DNA of 35,404 nucleotides from an uncultured Clostridia bacterium (GTDB lineage Bacteria; Bacillota; Clostridia; Lachnospirales; CAG-274). Shown in pieces: positions 22,067-30,358 of this stretch. Every line of letters starts with the position of its first letter. Position 1 is the first letter of the stretch. The translations under genes were made by a program, and so were the position numbers. The stretch is taken from NCBI GenBank assembly GCA_947627425.1, contig CANQVZ010000020.1, forward strand, positions 1-35,404. Direction: 5' to 3'. The notes under the pieces were generated by a model that had not been told where the DNA came from, did not search any database, and saw only the letters and a list, made by a program, of their open reading frames with translations.

Positions 22067-22873
22067 CTACACATTAATATCAATACTTATCCTATATCTA
22101 TCCTCGTCCCTCTCCACATTATAACTGCTCTCCATTCCCGCCTCGTTAATAATATCCACAGCCTGCTTGAGCGTATTTGTAAATAATCTCAAATCGTAAA
22201 ACTTCTTTTTTATATTCCTGTGCTTTTCCTCCGTTTTTCCTATACCTTTTTCCCTCAAAGCGCTGTTCACCATTATAGCCGTCTTTTCCAAATTCATACC
22301 GTATTCGCTCACCCTTTCTACAAGCTCCTTCTGCACATCGCTGTCCTCCGCCTTGAGTATCAGCTCTGCCTGCTCCTCGCTTATTTTGTGCCGTATAAGC
22401 ATTGTCTTTATCTCCCTGCAAAAGCCGTTCAGCCTGTTGTACCTCTCCGTCTCGTCCTTGTCTATGTTTATAATGTCTGCCATTTCGTCCGTATTGTACC
22501 CGAAGCCCCTTCCCAGCACATCCATAGCCTCCGCCATCTCAATGTAATTCAGCTCCTTGCGGTGTATGTTTTCCGCAATAGTCAGCGCCGCAGCGTCCCT
22601 GTCCGTTATCTCGCTCACAACTGCGGGTATGCTGCATATGCCTGCCATTCTGCACGCCCTCAGCCGTCTTTCGCCGAATATAAGCTCGTATATGCCGTGG
22701 TTTATAAGCCTCACGCCTATAGGCTGCAGCACGCCGTATTTTCTTATTGAAGCCGCAAGCGCCTCCAGATCTCCCATATCTGTTGCCGACCTTGTCTGAT
22801 AGGGATTGGGCAGTATTTTGTCCACGGGCAGATATATCATGCTGCCGCTTTTTCCGTATTCGATTTCCGTCAT
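22067..22873 (-). CDS. ParB/Noc-family DNA-binding protein
   Basis: The 268-residue protein has the ParB N-terminal CTPase domain (LPNPYQTRS, then the signature GERRLRACRMAG at ~68-79), followed by ENIHRKELNYIEMAEAM and a helix-turn-helix. ParB spreads from parS to organise chromosome segregation; Noc is its nucleoid-occlusion relative. No parA is adjacent and the gene stands alone, so a Noc-like or accessory role fits better than the main segregation ParB, but the sequence does not settle this. GGAGGCG precedes ATG 22873. A TATAAT lies at 22932-22927 on the minus strand with only a weak -35. Confidence 0.87.
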   Translation of the reverse strand: MTEIEYGKSGSMIYLPVDKILPNPYQTRSATDMGDLEALAASIRKYGVLQPIGVRLINHGIYELIFGERRLRACRMAGICSIPAVVSEITDRDAAALTIAENIHRKELNYIEMAEAMDVLGRGFGYNTDEMADIINIDKDETERYNRLNGFCREIKTMLIRHKISEEQAELILKAEDSDVQKELVERVSEYGMNLEKTAIMVNSALREKGIGKTEEKHRNIKKKFYDLRLFTNTLKQAVDIINEAGMESSYNVERDEDRYRISIDINV

Positions 22874-23059
22874 TTGTATCGCCTCCGTTTATGCACAAAT
22901 TGTTTTACACCATATCTTACAGTATGATTATAACATATTTGCCAAAAATTACCATATTTTTTGTGCTCTTTTTTCACTTCTTTTTCGACATTTTTTTATT
23001 CACATAATGATTATTTGCCGCATATACATTATATAAAGCTTTTTTTAAGGAGAACTGCC

Positions 23060-23473
23060 ATGTATTCCAATAAGTATGTTTTGGAGCTTATAAAGGACGC
23101 CATAGATGATGAATTGAAGGTAGGCGATTTTTATTCCGCACTTTCGGCTTCGGTGAGGGATATTGACGACAGCAAAATGCTCGGCGAGATATGCCTTGAT
23201 GAAAGAAAGCATATGAAGATGCTTGAGGATGTGTACAATAAGCTTGCGGAGGAGGACTATATGCCCAAAACGAGTGACGAACCTGCTCTTGCTGATGATT
23301 ATATAAAAAATATAGAATCAGCCATATCGGGCGAGATAAAAAGCGCCGAGGGCTACAGACCTTTGCTTTTTGCTCTCGAAAATCAACAGCTTAAAAACTA
23401 TATAACGGAAATAATGACCGATGAACAGAACCATGCCGCCAAGCTTAACTATATATACAGTAAAAATAAATAG
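23060..23473 (+). CDS. Ferritin-like diiron protein (rubrerythrin-type fold)
   Basis: A 137-residue four-helix protein with the full diiron ligand set arranged twice: E18-x6-Y25 with E48-x2-H51, and E92-x6-Y99 with E122-x2-H125. This internal symmetry is typical of the rubrerythrin/ferritin superfamily. It lacks the C-terminal rubredoxin domain, so it is not a classical rubrerythrin; peroxide or iron handling under oxidative stress is likely but inferred. ATG 23060 follows AAGGAGA; longer in-frame starts upstream encode an implausible Phe/His-rich stretch. It is monocistronic, with a strong terminator shared with the gene on the other strand. Confidence 0.87.
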   Translation: MYSNKYVLELIKDAIDDELKVGDFYSALSASVRDIDDSKMLGEICLDERKHMKMLEDVYNKLAEEDYMPKTSDEPALADDYIKNIESAISGEIKSAEGYRPLLFALENQQLKNYITEIMTDEQNHAAKLNYIYSKNK

Positions 23474-23548
23474 AGTAGGGCAGAAGATATAGACGGCTAA
23501 AAAATCTCCCCGGGAGAAGGTTATAGCTTGTTGCTTTATTGACACAAA

Positions 23549-23580
23549 AAAAGCAGAATATTTGCGGATATTCTGCTTTT
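23549..23580. terminator. Bidirectional terminator
   Basis: AAAAGCAGAATAT (23549-23561), loop TTGCGG, ATATTCTGCTTTT (23568-23580): a perfect 13 bp stem between the convergent ferritin-like (+) and carboxypeptidase (-) genes. Confidence 0.88.
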
Positions 23581-23585
23581 AATTA

Positions 23586-25064
23586 TTATTCTCTGCGCTG
23601 TGGCGGACGGCGTTTTTTCCTGCGTTTTTTGCCATGTCTTTGGGGAGAAGCGCCTTCGGGCGGTCTCCTTCTTTTTTTCTTCCTTTTCTTTTTCTTGCTT
23701 TTGCCCGTTATCGCGCCCGCAACGGACTGTATAAAGAGTGCCGCAAGGAACAGCAGGAATATTATTATAAGCCCCATAAATGGTATCAAAACATATTTTT
23801 TGAGGTTGTCCTTAAGCGCTCTGCGCGCAAGCTCCTTATCGGAGAGTGCGGGAGCATTTGTCACTGCCACGGCGTCAAGTGTTTCGATCACCTTGTCGTT
23901 GTAGCATACATTTATTTTGCCCACTATCTCGTCTATTGCGACGGGAGCCTTCATTTCCGGCTCTATTTCGGGTTTTATGGTTATGCTTTCCTTATTTATA
24001 AATGATGGGAGAGCGGCAAAAATGTCACTGCCTGCGCTTATTCCCACCGTGCCCAGCTCATACACCTTGTCCTTATAGGGCTGTATGACCTTCGCCGTGG
24101 TGTAATAATCACCTGCGCTGAATATTATCTCGCGTCCCTTGTAAAGGCTGAAGCCGTAGTCAAGGAGCGTCTTTGTGTCATTGTAGGAATTGTCGTAGCT
24201 ATCTGCTTTCATAACAACGGCTATAAGCTCCGCTCCGTCCTTTTCGGCAAAGCTCACAAGCGTGTTGCCCGCCTCGTCTGTATAGCCTGTTTTGCCGCCC
24301 ATAAGGTCGGGATAGTAATAATTGGATGTAGGCCGCAGCATTTTGTCCTTGTGATTGAGATATCTGGACGGATTGAGGTTTGTGGCAGGTATCTGATGCG
24401 ATACCGTACCCCATATAAAGCTGAAATCCTCATTTTTTATTGCCTGAGAGGTAATGAGCGCCATGTCATAACAGGTGGTATAATGATTGGGATCATGAAA
24501 ACCGTGAGGATTCACGAAATTGCTCTCCGTGCATCCAATAGCCTTTGCGGTCTCGTTCATCTTGGCTGCAAAGGCCGATGCGGAACCGCAAAGATGCTCG
24601 GCAACAGCCATACACGCTTCATTCGCGGATTCCAAAAGTATGCCGTAAAGGGCATCTCTGAAGCCTATTTTTTCGCCCGGAACCAGTCCTATGCTGCTGC
24701 CTCCCTGTCCCATGCCGTCGATAGCGCTTTGGCTCACGGTCAAGGTATCGTCAAGGTTGCCCTGTGTGCAGGCGATATAAGCCGTAAGTATCTTTGTTAT
24801 ACTTGCGGGAAAAAGTCTCTCGTGCGCATTTTTTTCATATATCACGGCGCCCGTAGGCACATCTATAAGTATTGCCGCGCGTGCATTCAGGCTAAGCTCC
24901 TTGCCGTCCGAAGCATAGTTATGAACTATCGACGGAGCCGCCTGAGTTGTGGGCTGAGTTTCGCTTTCGGGCTCTGCAAAAATTTCAGAGGAAATATTTG
25001 AAAAAAATACTGTAAAAATTAAAAGAAATGTGATAAAATTATATTTAGCAGGCTTATGCAACAT
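23586..25064 (-). CDS. D-alanyl-D-alanine carboxypeptidase with C-terminal anchor and very basic tail
   Basis: A 492-residue low-molecular-weight penicillin-binding protein of the DacF/S11 peptidase type, which trims the terminal D-Ala from peptidoglycan stem peptides outside the membrane. After a signal peptide (~1-30) come S88-x2-K91 (ASITK), S146-A-N148 and K258-T-G260. A C-terminal beta domain follows (to ~400), then a membrane helix (~425-447). The last ~39 residues (454-492) are almost all Lys, Arg and Pro and should lie in the cytoplasm, which is not a usual trait of this family. GGGAGAA precedes the ATG; the gene diverges from the HHH/two-component operon. Confidence 0.93.
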   Translation of the reverse strand: MLHKPAKYNFITFLLIFTVFFSNISSEIFAEPESETQPTTQAAPSIVHNYASDGKELSLNARAAILIDVPTGAVIYEKNAHERLFPASITKILTAYIACTQGNLDDTLTVSQSAIDGMGQGGSSIGLVPGEKIGFRDALYGILLESANEACMAVAEHLCGSASAFAAKMNETAKAIGCTESNFVNPHGFHDPNHYTTCYDMALITSQAIKNEDFSFIWGTVSHQIPATNLNPSRYLNHKDKMLRPTSNYYYPDLMGGKTGYTDEAGNTLVSFAEKDGAELIAVVMKADSYDNSYNDTKTLLDYGFSLYKGREIIFSAGDYYTTAKVIQPYKDKVYELGTVGISAGSDIFAALPSFINKESITIKPEIEPEMKAPVAIDEIVGKINVCYNDKVIETLDAVAVTNAPALSDKELARRALKDNLKKYVLIPFMGLIIIFLLFLAALFIQSVAGAITGKSKKKKRKKKRRRPPEGASPQRHGKKRRKKRRPPQRRE

Positions 25065-25100
25065 ATCATTTCTCCCTGTTCAAATAAATCAAGTGCTTAT

Positions 25101-25129
25101 ATTATAATATAAAATGCACTTTTATTCAA
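25101..25129 (-). promoter_or_regulatory. Promoter of the carboxypeptidase gene
   Basis: On the minus strand TTGAAT (25129-25124), 17 nt and a perfect TATAAT (25106-25101), ~37 nt before the start. Confidence 0.75.
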
Positions 25130-25185
25130 GAGGGAAAAATTAAAATTTGCTGAATTTTGTCATATTTTTTGAGGGGAATAATGTA

Positions 25186-25539
25186 ATGAAGCTTAGAATA
25201 TATTATATATTTTTTATAGTATTTATAGCTTTGTCGGGGCTTTGGTATCTGTCGGTGCACGACAGGCTCATGCAGGACAGAACATATATCTATGCGGGCA
25301 TAAGTCCTCCCGAATATGAGGAAACGGAGGATGAAAGTCCCTATATTATAAATATAAATACTGCCGATGTCTATGAGCTTTGCGCATTGGACGGCATAGG
25401 TGAAAAGAAGGCTCGGGCGATAGTGGAATACAGGCAGGTGCACGGAGGCTTCAAAACAATAGAGGAGCTTGCGGATATAGATGGAATAAGCATAAAAACC
25501 ATTGAAAAGTTTAAGGATAAAATAACGCTGGAGGGATAA
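25186..25539 (+). CDS. ComEA-like helix-hairpin-helix protein, membrane-anchored
   Basis: The 117-residue protein has an N-terminal membrane anchor (residues ~5-24, YYIFFIVFIALSGLWYL), a short linker and a ComEA-type helix-hairpin-helix domain from ~55: ININTADVYELCALDGIGEKKARAIVEYR followed by a second hairpin (DIDGISIKTIEKF). ComEA binds DNA outside the membrane during uptake; this short form keeps the DNA-binding part. ATG 25186 follows GAGGGG. It is first of four genes (response regulator 4 nt later), so it might also have a structural or envelope role. No other competence gene is in the window. Confidence 0.85.
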   Translation: MKLRIYYIFFIVFIALSGLWYLSVHDRLMQDRTYIYAGISPPEYEETEDESPYIININTADVYELCALDGIGEKKARAIVEYRQVHGGFKTIEELADIDGISIKTIEKFKDKITLEG

Positions 25540-25543
25540 AAAA

Positions 25544-26233
25544 ATGGCACACAAAATTCTGGTTGTAGACGACGAAAAGCTTATTGTAAAAGGAATAAAA
25601 TTCAGTCTTGAGCAGGAGGGAATGGAGGTAGACGCGGCTTATGACGGCGAGGAGGCATATAAGCTCGCAAAATCACACAGCTATTCTCTTATATTGCTGG
25701 ATGTGATGCTGCCCAAGATAGACGGTCTTGAAGTATGCCGTATGATAAGGGAATTTTCAGATGTACCCGTGATCATGGTCACCGCAAAGGGCGAGGACAT
25801 GGACAAAATAATGGGGCTTGAGTACGGCGCAGACGACTATATAACAAAGCCGTTCAACATACTGGAGCTTAAAGCAAGGATAAAAGCTATATTAAGGCGA
25901 AGCGTTCATTCCGTTGCCAAGGAGGAGCCAAAGACAAGCGTATTGAAGGCAAAGGATCTCGAAATAGACCTTGAAAGCAGGAGATGCTTTATTGCGGGCA
26001 AGGAAAAGAAGCTCACGGCAAAGGAATTTGACCTTCTGGAGCTTTTTGTTAAAAATCCCGGCAAGGTATACAGCAGAGATAATCTTCTCAACACCCTCTG
26101 GGGTTATGGTTATCCCGGCGACGCGCGTTCGGTGGATGTGCACGTGAGGCGACTCAGAGAAAAAATAGAGTCAAATCCCAGCGATCCTCAGTACATCCAT
26201 ACAAAGTGGGGAGTTGGTTACTATTTCCAGTAG
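25544..26233 (+). CDS. OmpR/PhoB-family response regulator
   Basis: A 229-residue two-component regulator. The receiver (1-118) shows the acidic pair D9-D10, phospho-acceptor D53 (LILLDVMLPKIDG), T80 and K102 (ITKPF). The C-terminal winged helix (~130-228) contains LTAKEFDLLELFVKNPGKVYSR and the recognition segment SVDVHVRRLREKIE, ending with the usual GVGYYF. It binds DNA to activate or repress genes after phosphorylation by the overlapping histidine kinase. GGAGG precedes ATG 25544. The pair is followed by a GerMN gene, which links the system to the envelope. Confidence 0.97.
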   Translation: MAHKILVVDDEKLIVKGIKFSLEQEGMEVDAAYDGEEAYKLAKSHSYSLILLDVMLPKIDGLEVCRMIREFSDVPVIMVTAKGEDMDKIMGLEYGADDYITKPFNILELKARIKAILRRSVHSVAKEEPKTSVLKAKDLEIDLESRRCFIAGKEKKLTAKEFDLLELFVKNPGKVYSRDNLLNTLWGYGYPGDARSVDVHVRRLREKIESNPSDPQYIHTKWGVGYYFQ

Positions 26234-27665
26234 GATATTAAGTTGGATAAAGGGTATAGATGTAAGAAGCATCAAATTTCAGCTTCTTATGACATATCTG
26301 GTCATAGGTATAGTGCCCCTGCTTTTTTTCTCGTTTAACACCACAAAGACATTGCAGGATTACTTTGAGGATACAAACGAAAGAGAAGTGCTCTATCAGG
26401 CAAATACCATCGCGGGCAATATTCAGAAGGCGGGCTATCTTACCGACAAATCAAAGCAGTCTCAGCTTGCGCAGGATATAGAGCAGAGAAGCATTGAGGA
26501 AAACTGCCGTATCATAGTTGTGGATGAGAGAGGCTATGCCGTTGCCGATACGAACGGTATGGTCGTGGGCAGGATGTTTATAGTGCCAGAAATACTGGTG
26601 GCACTTGCAGGCCGTGACGAAGCAAATCTGCGCAGCGAGGAGGAGGCCATATACGCCTCGGCATACATAGAGAGCGCCGACTCCCGCAAAATAGGCGCAG
26701 TTCTTGTCATATCCTCATTTTCGGAGGTATATCAGCTCATAGGCGAGATCACCAATCAATGGCTTCTCGTAACGCTTTTTATACTTATAATAGTTATTTC
26801 TCTTGTCATATTTATGTCGCAGATGATATTCGGACCCATTAAAAATGTACTTGACACTATAAGGCGAATATCTGCGGGACAGCTTCATCAAAGAATAGAG
26901 ATAAAGGGCAAGAATGAATTTACAGAGCTTGGCGAGGCAGTCAACACAATGACAAAGCGTCTTGAGGAGGTAGATCAGTCCAGACAGGAATTCGTATCTA
27001 ATGTGTCGCACGAGCTTAAGACGCCCCTGAGCTCCATAAAGGTTTTAAGCGAGTCGCTTCTTCTTCAGGAAAATGTGCCCGAGGATATGTATAAGGAATT
27101 CTTGCAGGACATAACATCGGAAGTGGACAGAATGACCGACATAGTGAGCGATCTTCTGGCGCTTGTGAGGAACGATCCCAGCGAGGCAAAGCTTACCGTT
27201 GCCGATGTGGATGTGAACAAAATGCTTAGAGATATAGTAAAACGCCTCTCGCCCCTTGCCGCCGACAAGGATATAGATCTTTCGTTCCATACGGCAAAGG
27301 ATGTTGTGCTGAAAGGCGACGAGGTAAAGCTGAGCCTTGCCATATCAAATCTTGTGGATAACGGCATAAAATACACCCCCGACGGCGGAAGTGTGAGCGT
27401 ATCGCTTGACGCGGACAACAAGGATTGCTTCATAACCGTTCAGGATTCGGGCATAGGCATAGCCGAGGACGAGCAAAGCAAGGTATTTGACAGATTTTAC
27501 AGAGTAGATAAGACGCGCGACAGAGAAACGGGCGGAACGGGACTGGGACTTGCCATAACACACTCCGTTATAATGCTCCACAACGGCTCCGTGCAGATAA
27601 TAAGCGGCGAGGACAAGGGCTCGACCTTTATAGTGCGCATACCGCTTGAAAGAAAAGAGGTGTAG
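26214..27665 (+). CDS. Sensor histidine kinase partnered with the OmpR-type regulator
   Basis: The ~483-residue kinase has a first TM helix (~23-41), an extracytoplasmic sensor part (~45-180), a second TM helix (~183-204), HAMP (205-255), HisKA with H266 (FVSNVSHELKTPLSSIKVL), and an ATPase domain with DNGIKYTPDG, DSGIGI and GGTGLGLAI. The layout resembles WalK/PhoR and MtrB. The frame opens at TTG 26214, overlapping the regulator gene by 20 nt; GGGGAG touches that TTG, so the spacing is poor, and the real start may be a non-standard codon slightly downstream (for example ATT 26223). The first ATG in frame is inside the TM helix and is unlikely. Confidence 0.94.
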   Translation: MVTISSRILSWIKGIDVRSIKFQLLMTYLVIGIVPLLFFSFNTTKTLQDYFEDTNEREVLYQANTIAGNIQKAGYLTDKSKQSQLAQDIEQRSIEENCRIIVVDERGYAVADTNGMVVGRMFIVPEILVALAGRDEANLRSEEEAIYASAYIESADSRKIGAVLVISSFSEVYQLIGEITNQWLLVTLFILIIVISLVIFMSQMIFGPIKNVLDTIRRISAGQLHQRIEIKGKNEFTELGEAVNTMTKRLEEVDQSRQEFVSNVSHELKTPLSSIKVLSESLLLQENVPEDMYKEFLQDITSEVDRMTDIVSDLLALVRNDPSEAKLTVADVDVNKMLRDIVKRLSPLAADKDIDLSFHTAKDVVLKGDEVKLSLAISNLVDNGIKYTPDGGSVSVSLDADNKDCFITVQDSGIGIAEDEQSKVFDRFYRVDKTRDRETGGTGLGLAITHSVIMLHNGSVQIISGEDKGSTFIVRIPLERKEV

Positions 27666-27668
27666 CCT

Positions 27669-28622
27669 GTGAAAAACATCAAAAAATATGTTATTTACGG
27701 ACTTGCCGTGCTTTTTGTCGTTGTTGTGGTTTTTGTGATATTCACATATACCAAAAATATAAAAATGGCGGAAGGCACCGATTCATTTGATTTTTACTAT
27801 ATCAATATGAATACAAACACTCTCGAAGTCGAAAAAAGAGCCATAAATTCCGTGAGCGACAGAAGGCTTATGTTCAACACGGCTGTGGAGGAATATTTTT
27901 CGGGACCCAAAAATGCAAATCTGGGACTTACGCTCCCTGCCGATTTCAAGGTTAAGGATAAGAGATACAACGAAACGACGGCATATATAGACCTTGATAA
28001 AAGCTATGATTCAATGCCTGCCAACCTTAAAATACTTTCTATGGGTTCGCTTGTATACACTCTTACGGACCTGGAATTTATAAACAATGTGTGCGTTTCC
28101 GTCGACGGCATACCCCTTATGGACAGCAGCAACGAAAATATAGCTGTTTTCAACAGAGAAGTCGTACTCAATAACCCCGTCATAAATCCCGAAAAGACAA
28201 ATTGGCAGGTGGTATATCTTTACTTTGCTTCTCAGGACGGAAAGAGGCTTGAATGTCAGCAAAGAGGCATAGAAGTCAAGCAAAGCCAATCGCTTGAATA
28301 TCAGCTTGTGGAACAGCTTATTGCAGGACCGGATAATTCCGACGGCAGCAATATGTTGGCGTCCATACCGTCCGACACAAAGATAAACGACATAAAGACA
28401 GAGGAGGGCACCTGCTATGTCAATCTCTCAAGAGGCTTTATGAAAAAGAGGGACAATATCACCGAGGAGGTAACCATTTATTCTATAGTAAATACGCTCA
28501 CCGAGCTTGACACGGTAAACAGAGTACAGTTCCTTATAGACGGCGAAAAGCTCAATGAATACAGCGGAGATATTGACTTCAGTAAACCCTTTGACCGCAA
28601 AACTTCAATAATAAGGCAGTAA
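27669..28622 (+). CDS. Membrane-anchored protein with two GerMN domains
   Basis: The 317-residue protein has one N-terminal membrane helix (~8-27) and an extracytoplasmic part with two GerMN domains (~40-160 and ~180-300; the second shows VYLYFASQDGKRL, LVEQLIAGPDNS and GTCYVNLSRGF). GerMN domains occur in spore germination protein GerM and in actinobacterial LpqB, and are thought to bind peptidoglycan or a partner protein. The start is GTG 27669, 3 nt after the kinase stop, with AGAGGTG upstream. It is the last gene of the operon. Its place behind a regulator/kinase pair suggests it modulates kinase signalling. Confidence 0.88.
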   Translation: MKNIKKYVIYGLAVLFVVVVVFVIFTYTKNIKMAEGTDSFDFYYINMNTNTLEVEKRAINSVSDRRLMFNTAVEEYFSGPKNANLGLTLPADFKVKDKRYNETTAYIDLDKSYDSMPANLKILSMGSLVYTLTDLEFINNVCVSVDGIPLMDSSNENIAVFNREVVLNNPVINPEKTNWQVVYLYFASQDGKRLECQQRGIEVKQSQSLEYQLVEQLIAGPDNSDGSNMLASIPSDTKINDIKTEEGTCYVNLSRGFMKKRDNITEEVTIYSIVNTLTELDTVNRVQFLIDGEKLNEYSGDIDFSKPFDRKTSIIRQ

Positions 28623-28630
28623 TATTGTAG

Positions 28631-28664
28631 ATCCGGGATCGCATTGCGTTTCCCGGATTTTTTG
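28631..28664 (+). terminator. Terminator of the HHH/two-component/GerMN operon
   Basis: ATCCGGGA (28631-28638), a 12 nt loop and TCCCGGAT (28651-28658), then a T-run. Confidence 0.85.
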
Positions 28665-28720
28665 TATAAAGCCTCACGGCTTTGCCTCTCTTTTTTTATT
28701 TCAATTTCATTAAATTAATA

Positions 28721-28749
28721 TTGATTTTATGTTAAAATTATAGTAAAAT
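28721..28749 (+). promoter_or_regulatory. Promoter of the uxa operon
   Basis: TTGATT (28721-28726), 17 nt and TAAAAT (28744-28749), again inside TATAGTAAAAT. No obvious dyad operator or cre-like site stood out in the ~170 bp upstream. Confidence 0.75.
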
Positions 28750-28790
28750 GGAATTAAAGTAAAAATATTACAAAGATGGAGGTTTATCTC

Positions 28791-30335
28791 ATGGAGAAAT
28801 TAAGCAGAAAATTACTTACAAACGGCTTTAAGTTCAATGACGACTTGGCTATCGGCACTAAAGCCCCTCTCGGCGAGAAGATAATTCAGTTTGGCGAGGG
28901 CAACTTCCTTCGTGCATTTGTGGACTATATGTTTGACGAAATAAATGCGCAGGGTTTATTTGAGGGCGGTATCACACTTATCCAGCCTATCCCCGGCGGA
29001 GATTTCTTAAGGAACATATTAAACGAGCAGGAGGGTCTTTACACCCTCATCGCAAGAGGACGCGAGGACGGCAAGGAGGTTGCGGCAAAGAGACTTATCA
29101 CCTGTGTAAACAGATGCATCAATCCCTATGTTGACCTTGACACATACAACGAGTGCGCAAAGAATCCCGAGCTCAGATTTGTTGTGTCCAACACTACCGA
29201 GGCAGGTATATCATGGAAGGAAGAGGCCATGACCACAACAGAGCCTCAGGATTCATTCCCCGCTAAGGTTGCCAACTTCTTATACTTAAGATTCAAGACA
29301 TTCGGCGGAGCTATGGACAAGGGTCTTGTGTTCATCCCCTGCGAGCTTATAGACGACAACGGCAAGACATTAAAGAAGTATGTTTTAAAGCACGCCGAAA
29401 ATTGGAAGCTCGGCGACGAATTTATCAACTGGATCGAGAATGCGTGCGTATTTACAAGCACACTTGTGGACAGAATAGTTACAGGCTATCCCCGCGATGA
29501 GGCTAAGGAGCTTTGCGAGGAATTTGGCTATGAGGACAATGCTATCGATACATCGGAGATATTCCACACATGGGTTATCGAGGGTCCCGCAGAGCTTGAG
29601 AAGGAGCTTCCTTTCCCCGCAGCAGGACTTAAGGTCATATTCACTCCCGATGTTAAGCCCTACAAGAAGCGTAAGGTCAGGATATTGAACGGCGCTCACA
29701 CCTGCTCCGTACTCGGCGCTTATCTTTCGGGTTACAACTTAGTGGGCGAAATGATGGCTGACAAGATGTTCTACACATATCTTGAGAAGGCTCTTGACGA
29801 GGAGATCATCCCCGCCATAGAGGGTCCCGGACTTACACGCGAGGATCTCAAGAGCTTTGCGGACGCTGTGTTCGACAGATTCCAGAATCCGTTTATAAAG
29901 CATAAGCTCATGGACATATCGCTCAACTCCACATCCAAGTTTGAGGCTCGTGTTCTCCACACCATTCAGGAATACTACGAGCAGAAGAAGGCTCTGCCCA
30001 AGATACTTACATTCTCATTTGCGGCTTACATCGCCTTCTACAGAGGCACGGAGATAAGAGACGGCGCTCTTGTAGGTCACAGAGGCGACGAGGAATACCT
30101 CATCAGAGATGACGCAGGCGTTCTTGAATTCTATAAGAATGCATGGACAGGCGTTGACATCACCGACAAGGCAGCCGTATCCGAGCTTGTAAAGAAGGTA
30201 TGCGCGAACAAGGACTTCTGGCTCGGCAGCGACCTCAACACGGGACTTGCAAACTTCCCCGAGGTAGTGGCAGACCACTTATACAACATACTCAACGACG
30301 GTGTTGTATCGGAAGTAAAGAAGCTTTTGGCATAA
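28791..30335 (+). CDS. uxaB: Tagaturonate reductase (altronate oxidoreductase)
   Basis: UxaB reduces D-tagaturonate to D-altronate with NADH in the Ashwell pathway of galacturonate use. The 514-residue protein is of the polyol/uronate long-chain dehydrogenase family: IIQFGEGNFLRAFVDYMFDE near the N-terminus (nucleotide-binding start), VVSNTTEAGISW, then VDRIVTGYPRDEA and the catalytic-domain motif VRILNGAHTCSVLGAYL (catalytic lysine nearby). ATG 28791 lies 8 nt after GGAGG; the frame's ATG at 28776 overlaps that site and is rejected. The codon use (AAG, ATC, TTC) resembles rplM/rpsI, which points to high expression. It is first of the uxaB-uxaA-uxaC operon. Confidence 0.95.
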   Translation: MEKLSRKLLTNGFKFNDDLAIGTKAPLGEKIIQFGEGNFLRAFVDYMFDEINAQGLFEGGITLIQPIPGGDFLRNILNEQEGLYTLIARGREDGKEVAAKRLITCVNRCINPYVDLDTYNECAKNPELRFVVSNTTEAGISWKEEAMTTTEPQDSFPAKVANFLYLRFKTFGGAMDKGLVFIPCELIDDNGKTLKKYVLKHAENWKLGDEFINWIENACVFTSTLVDRIVTGYPRDEAKELCEEFGYEDNAIDTSEIFHTWVIEGPAELEKELPFPAAGLKVIFTPDVKPYKKRKVRILNGAHTCSVLGAYLSGYNLVGEMMADKMFYTYLEKALDEEIIPAIEGPGLTREDLKSFADAVFDRFQNPFIKHKLMDISLNSTSKFEARVLHTIQEYYEQKKALPKILTFSFAAYIAFYRGTEIRDGALVGHRGDEEYLIRDDAGVLEFYKNAWTGVDITDKAAVSELVKKVCANKDFWLGSDLNTGLANFPEVVADHLYNILNDGVVSEVKKLLA

Positions 30336-30358
30336 ATTGAATAACAACGGAGGATAAT

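Noticed and set aside
22220..22750. A 176-codon open frame opposite the ParB/Noc-like gene
   Set aside because: It is antisense to a clear ParB-family gene, and its composition (Tyr, His, Leu, Pro rich) is typical of a shadow frame.
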